A stretch of DNA of 48,443 nt from Dehalococcoidia bacterium (GTDB lineage Bacteria > Chloroflexota > Dehalococcoidia > Tepidiformales > Tepidiformaceae), in NCBI GenBank assembly GCA_022824925.1, contig JAJDYW010000001.1:1-48443 (forward strand). The letters run 5' to 3'. Made by a program: the position numbers and the translations under genes. Numbering within the stretch: the stretch's first letter is position 1; each line of letters begins with the position of its first letter. The notes under the pieces were generated by a model that was not told the DNA's origin, ran no database searches, and was given only the letters and a program-made list of their open reading frames with translations. Positions 46,218 to 48,443 of this stretch are shown piece after piece.

Positions 46218-47105
46218 CTACGGACGCACGCCCGTCAGCTTCGCCAGGGCGAGGGTGTTGAAGAGCGCGAGGCCCGCGTACCACTTCACCCGCAGCCGCG
46301 TTGCGTCCTTCGTCTCCAGCGCGCCCACGCGGTCGACGGAGAGGCCGCTCGGCGCCGAGAGGCCCGCCAGCGCGCCCTCGCCGAACTGCATCGCGTAAAC
46401 CGTCGAGGCGTCACGGCTGGTGCCCTGCGTCTGCGCGTCGCTGATGTAGTCGTTGATGCCGATGGGGATGCCGTCGTAGTACTGCACCATCCCCCCGAAG
46501 GCGTCGCGCCCTGCCTCCAGGAAGGTCCCCGCGTCGCGCGCCAGCTCGTTCAGCTTGCGCCGCGAGCGGCGGCTCATGAGCAGCATGTGGGGCTTCCCCG
46601 GGCGCACCCGGTCGATGAGCTCGTCGAGCTTGGCCAGCGTCAGCGTGGCCCCGTTGGCGGCCATGACGACCGTCTGGTCGTTCTCGCAGAGCTCGTCGAG
46701 ACCGTCGAAGCTGTCCACGTCGGTGGTGGCGTTCCCGGTCACGAAGGTCTTGTCGAAGAGGGCCTGCACGGCCCGCGCCTTGAGTTGGAGGACGGCCGCT
46801 TCCAGGTCCTGGACGTTGGAGCGGGTCTCCTTGAGGAAGTTGTCGATGTCGGCGTCGCCCCCAAGGATCTTGAGGGAGGCCGTCTGCTGGGTGAAGGTGG
46901 GCGCGCTCTCGTCCCACTCGTCGCCCACGGCGTAGAAGCCGGCTGCGGGGGCCGCGTTCTCGCGGTTGTAGGTGAGGCCGTTGCCCGTGATCTCGATGAA
47001 GGGCAGCCGCTGCAGGATGGGGCTCTCCTCGGCCATCGTCTCGATGACCCCGGCGAGCAGGGTGTCGTTGCTGAGCTTCGCCGCCTCGGTGAGCGTCAGC
47101 GCCAT
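46218..47105 (-). CDS. Phage major capsid protein (HK97-fold type), solitary
   Basis: The 295-residue protein begins ALTLTEAAKLSNDTLLAGVIETMAEESPILQRLPFIEITGNGLTYNRE. This is the N-arm/E-loop entry typical of small major capsid proteins without a delta domain. It continues FTQQTASLKILGGDADIDNFLKETRSNVQDLEAAVLQLKARAVQALFDKTFVTGNA, DGLDELCEN, PHMLLMSRRSRRKLNELARDAG and YYDGIPIGINDYIS, then the C-terminal strand RLRVKWYAGLALFNTLALAKLTGV. It is full-length and uninterrupted. A strong GGAGGT site lies 8 bases before the ATG. A hairpin terminator follows. It is divergent from the large terminase gene, an order not seen in phage head operons, where these genes are co-directional. No protease or scaffold gene was found. 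Confidence 0.85.
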   Translation of the reverse strand: MALTLTEAAKLSNDTLLAGVIETMAEESPILQRLPFIEITGNGLTYNRENAAPAAGFYAVGDEWDESAPTFTQQTASLKILGGDADIDNFLKETRSNVQDLEAAVLQLKARAVQALFDKTFVTGNATTDVDSFDGLDELCENDQTVVMAANGATLTLAKLDELIDRVRPGKPHMLLMSRRSRRKLNELARDAGTFLEAGRDAFGGMVQYYDGIPIGINDYISDAQTQGTSRDASTVYAMQFGEGALAGLSAPSGLSVDRVGALETKDATRLRVKWYAGLALFNTLALAKLTGVRP

Positions 47106-47224
47106 GGATCGCACCTCCGGTGTCTGGTGATGTCGGCCACCATCGCCCCGCCCCCGCCCACCTCCGAGGGCGGCCTGTCACCACGCCCTCCTACTTCCGC
47201 CCCTTCCCGCGCCACCCTCCTCCC

Positions 47225-48443
47225 GTGCCCGACCCGCTCCTCCCCCCGCCCCGGCGACCGGCGCTGCGCGGCTACCAGTCGCGCGTCTTGCGCGGGCTGC
47301 TGGGTGCCCTCGCGACCGGCCCCGCCGCGCCCCTCACCGTGATGATGCCGCGGCAATCGGGGAAGAACGAGATCGCCGCCGCGCTCGTCGCCTTCCTGCT
47401 GCGCGCGCACGCCAGCGATGGCGGCACGGTCGTCGTCTGCGCGCCCACGCTCGACCCCCAGGCGCGTATCAGCGCCGAACGAATCCGCGCGGCGCTCGCC
47501 GCCACCGATGCCCTGCTGCCGCCCGCCGGCCACAGCCGTTCGCGCGGTGACACCATCGCCGTCGGGCGAGCGCGGGCGGTGCTGCTCAGCGCCAACCCGC
47601 AGGCGAGCGTCGCCGGGCACACGGCCTCCATCGCACTCATCGCGGACGAGGCGCAGGACCTCGACGGAGACTGGTTCAACCGGCAGTTCCGCCCGATGGC
47701 CGCCAGCACGGGCGCACCCACGGTCCTGTTCGGGACCGCCTGGGACGGGCGCACCCTGCTCGAACGCGCGGCCGCCGCCAACCGCGCCCGCGACGCCGCG
47801 AACCCGCGCGGCCCGCGCCATCACCACCAGGCGTCGTGGCGCGAAGTGGCGGCGGCGCTGCCCGCCTACGGCGCCTACGTCGAGGCCGAACGCCAGCGGC
47901 TTGGCGCTTCCCACCCGCTCTTCCTGAGCCAGTACGAGCTCGTCCCCGGCGAGGTCGCCGGTCGCCTCCTGACGCGCGACGCGCTGGCCGCCCTCGAGGG
48001 CGGCCACGACCCGCTCGATGCGCCCCAGCCGGGCGAACGCTACGTCGCCGGGCTCGACTTCGGCGGGGAGGGTGCGGACGCTGACGCCACGGTGCTGACG
48101 ATCGGCCGCGTCGGGGCGGGAGGGGACGGCGCGACGCCCGCCTGCCGCGTGGTGGCCCAGCGGGAGTGGCGCGGCGCGCCCTACGCGCGCGTCCTCGATG
48201 AGGTCCGCGCGCTCGACCGGCGCTGGCGCTTCGACCGCCTCTGCGCCGACGCGACGGGTCTGGGGGCGCCGCTGGTGGCCCAGCTCCGTCCCCAGCTCGG
48301 ACCCCGCCTCGACGAGGTCGTGTTCACGGCCGCCTCGAAGAGCGCCCTCGGGTTCGCCCTGCTCGCCGCCGCCCGCACGGGGCGGCTGGCCCTCCCCCGC
48401 GACGACGGCAGTGCCGAGGCCCGCCGCTGCCGCGAGGAGCTCG
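47225..48443 (+). CDS. Phage terminase large subunit (packaging ATPase/nuclease), 3' end cut by window edge
   Basis: About 406 codons are visible without a stop. The ATPase half has ALRGYQSRVLRGLL, Walker A in MMPRQSGKNEIAAALVAFLL, the TVVVCAPTLDPQARISAERI block and Walker B IALIADEAQDLDGDWF, then the coupling motif VLFGTAWDG. The RNase H-like nuclease half starts YVAGLDFGGEGADADATVL (first metal Asp) and DRLCADATGLGAPLV (second). All of these are intact. The GTG at 47225 is preferred; an in-frame GTG at 47120 would add 35 residues of low-complexity sequence. No ribosome-binding site is evident. It is divergent from the capsid gene, and the matching portal gene lies 31 kb away. Confidence 0.88.
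   Translation, partial: MPDPLLPPPRRPALRGYQSRVLRGLLGALATGPAAPLTVMMPRQSGKNEIAAALVAFLLRAHASDGGTVVVCAPTLDPQARISAERIRAALAATDALLPPAGHSRSRGDTIAVGRARAVLLSANPQASVAGHTASIALIADEAQDLDGDWFNRQFRPMAASTGAPTVLFGTAWDGRTLLERAAAANRARDAANPRGPRHHHQASWREVAAALPAYGAYVEAERQRLGASHPLFLSQYELVPGEVAGRLLTRDALAALEGGHDPLDAPQPGERYVAGLDFGGEGADADATVLTIGRVGAGGDGATPACRVVAQREWRGAPYARVLDEVRALDRRWRFDRLCADATGLGAPLVAQLRPQLGPRLDEVVFTAASKSALGFALLAAARTGRLALPRDDGSAEARRCREEL

Overview
The window is a very GC-rich bacterial chromosome segment with dense, short-spaced genes, many GTG starts, and secreted proteins built on Thr/Pro-rich linkers. It also has an F420-type luciferase-like oxidoreductase, an ECF sigma factor paired with a DUF5667 membrane protein, and a jag-parA-parB block. 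Together these fit Chloroflexota, perhaps Dehalococcoidia or a related class; this is inference from gene style, with no rRNA marker present. No rRNA, tRNA or CRISPR array was seen.

Layout. 1-3.1 kb: jag (cut by the window edge), a pfkB kinase, parA and parB, the usual neighbourhood of a replication origin. 3.2-4.5 kb: a Rid protein and a higBA module with a palindromic operator. 4.6-9.5 kb: a nucleotide-sugar epimerase-like protein, an SRPBCC protein, lysA and moaC back to back, a partly duplicated membrane-protein gene and a HAD phosphatase. 9.5-14.7 kb (minus strand): capA-like, radC, a two-helix membrane protein, a LysM protein, a phage head-tail connector-like gene, an OmpR-type regulator, a DUF4160/DUF2442 pair and clpS. 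14.8-20.7 kb: a phage portal gene, a DUF2269 membrane protein, pyrG, an ECF sigma factor with its DUF5667 partner, and a zinc-knuckle protein resembling small terminase subunits. 20.8-28.6 kb: a subtilase, a TrmH-family methyltransferase, a degenerate PP2C/beta-propeller membrane protein, an LLM oxidoreductase, two tiny overlapping genes and a metallo-hydrolase. 28.6-33.2 kb: hairpin-repeat arrays around a four-helix-bundle gene, then folE, a GNAT, an MshA-like glycosyltransferase and a PIG-L deacetylase. 33.2-37.7 kb: purM and the nitrogen set amtB-glnK-glnA. 37.9-44.6 kb: hicAB, a CaCA exchanger, an orphan gene behind a 29-bp dyad, a nitroreductase, a tandem GNAT, a thiolase, a coiled-coil gene and rpiB. 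44.6-48.4 kb: a structured RNA candidate, lysC, a major capsid gene, and a large terminase running off the end.

The most unusual aspect is that the DNA-packaging and head genes of a tailed phage are present one at a time, on both strands, embedded among housekeeping genes over 36 kb: connector, portal, capsid, large terminase, and possibly small terminase and a holin-like gene. The recognisable ones are open and keep their motifs. No integrase, repressor or contiguous prophage was seen. This looks like a dispersed, domesticated head module, such as a gene-transfer-agent-like system, rather than a prophage; that reading is inference.

A second theme is a family of short hairpin units framed by GAGGAGAGCG and CTGAG. 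They abut the stop codons of four genes and form inverted arrays around a four-helix-bundle gene. A third is regulatory: at least nine genes carry a TAnnnT-like box only 6-8 nt before the start codon, as expected for leaderless mRNAs. PII and glutamine synthetase both lack the tyrosine that is covalently modified in enterobacteria.
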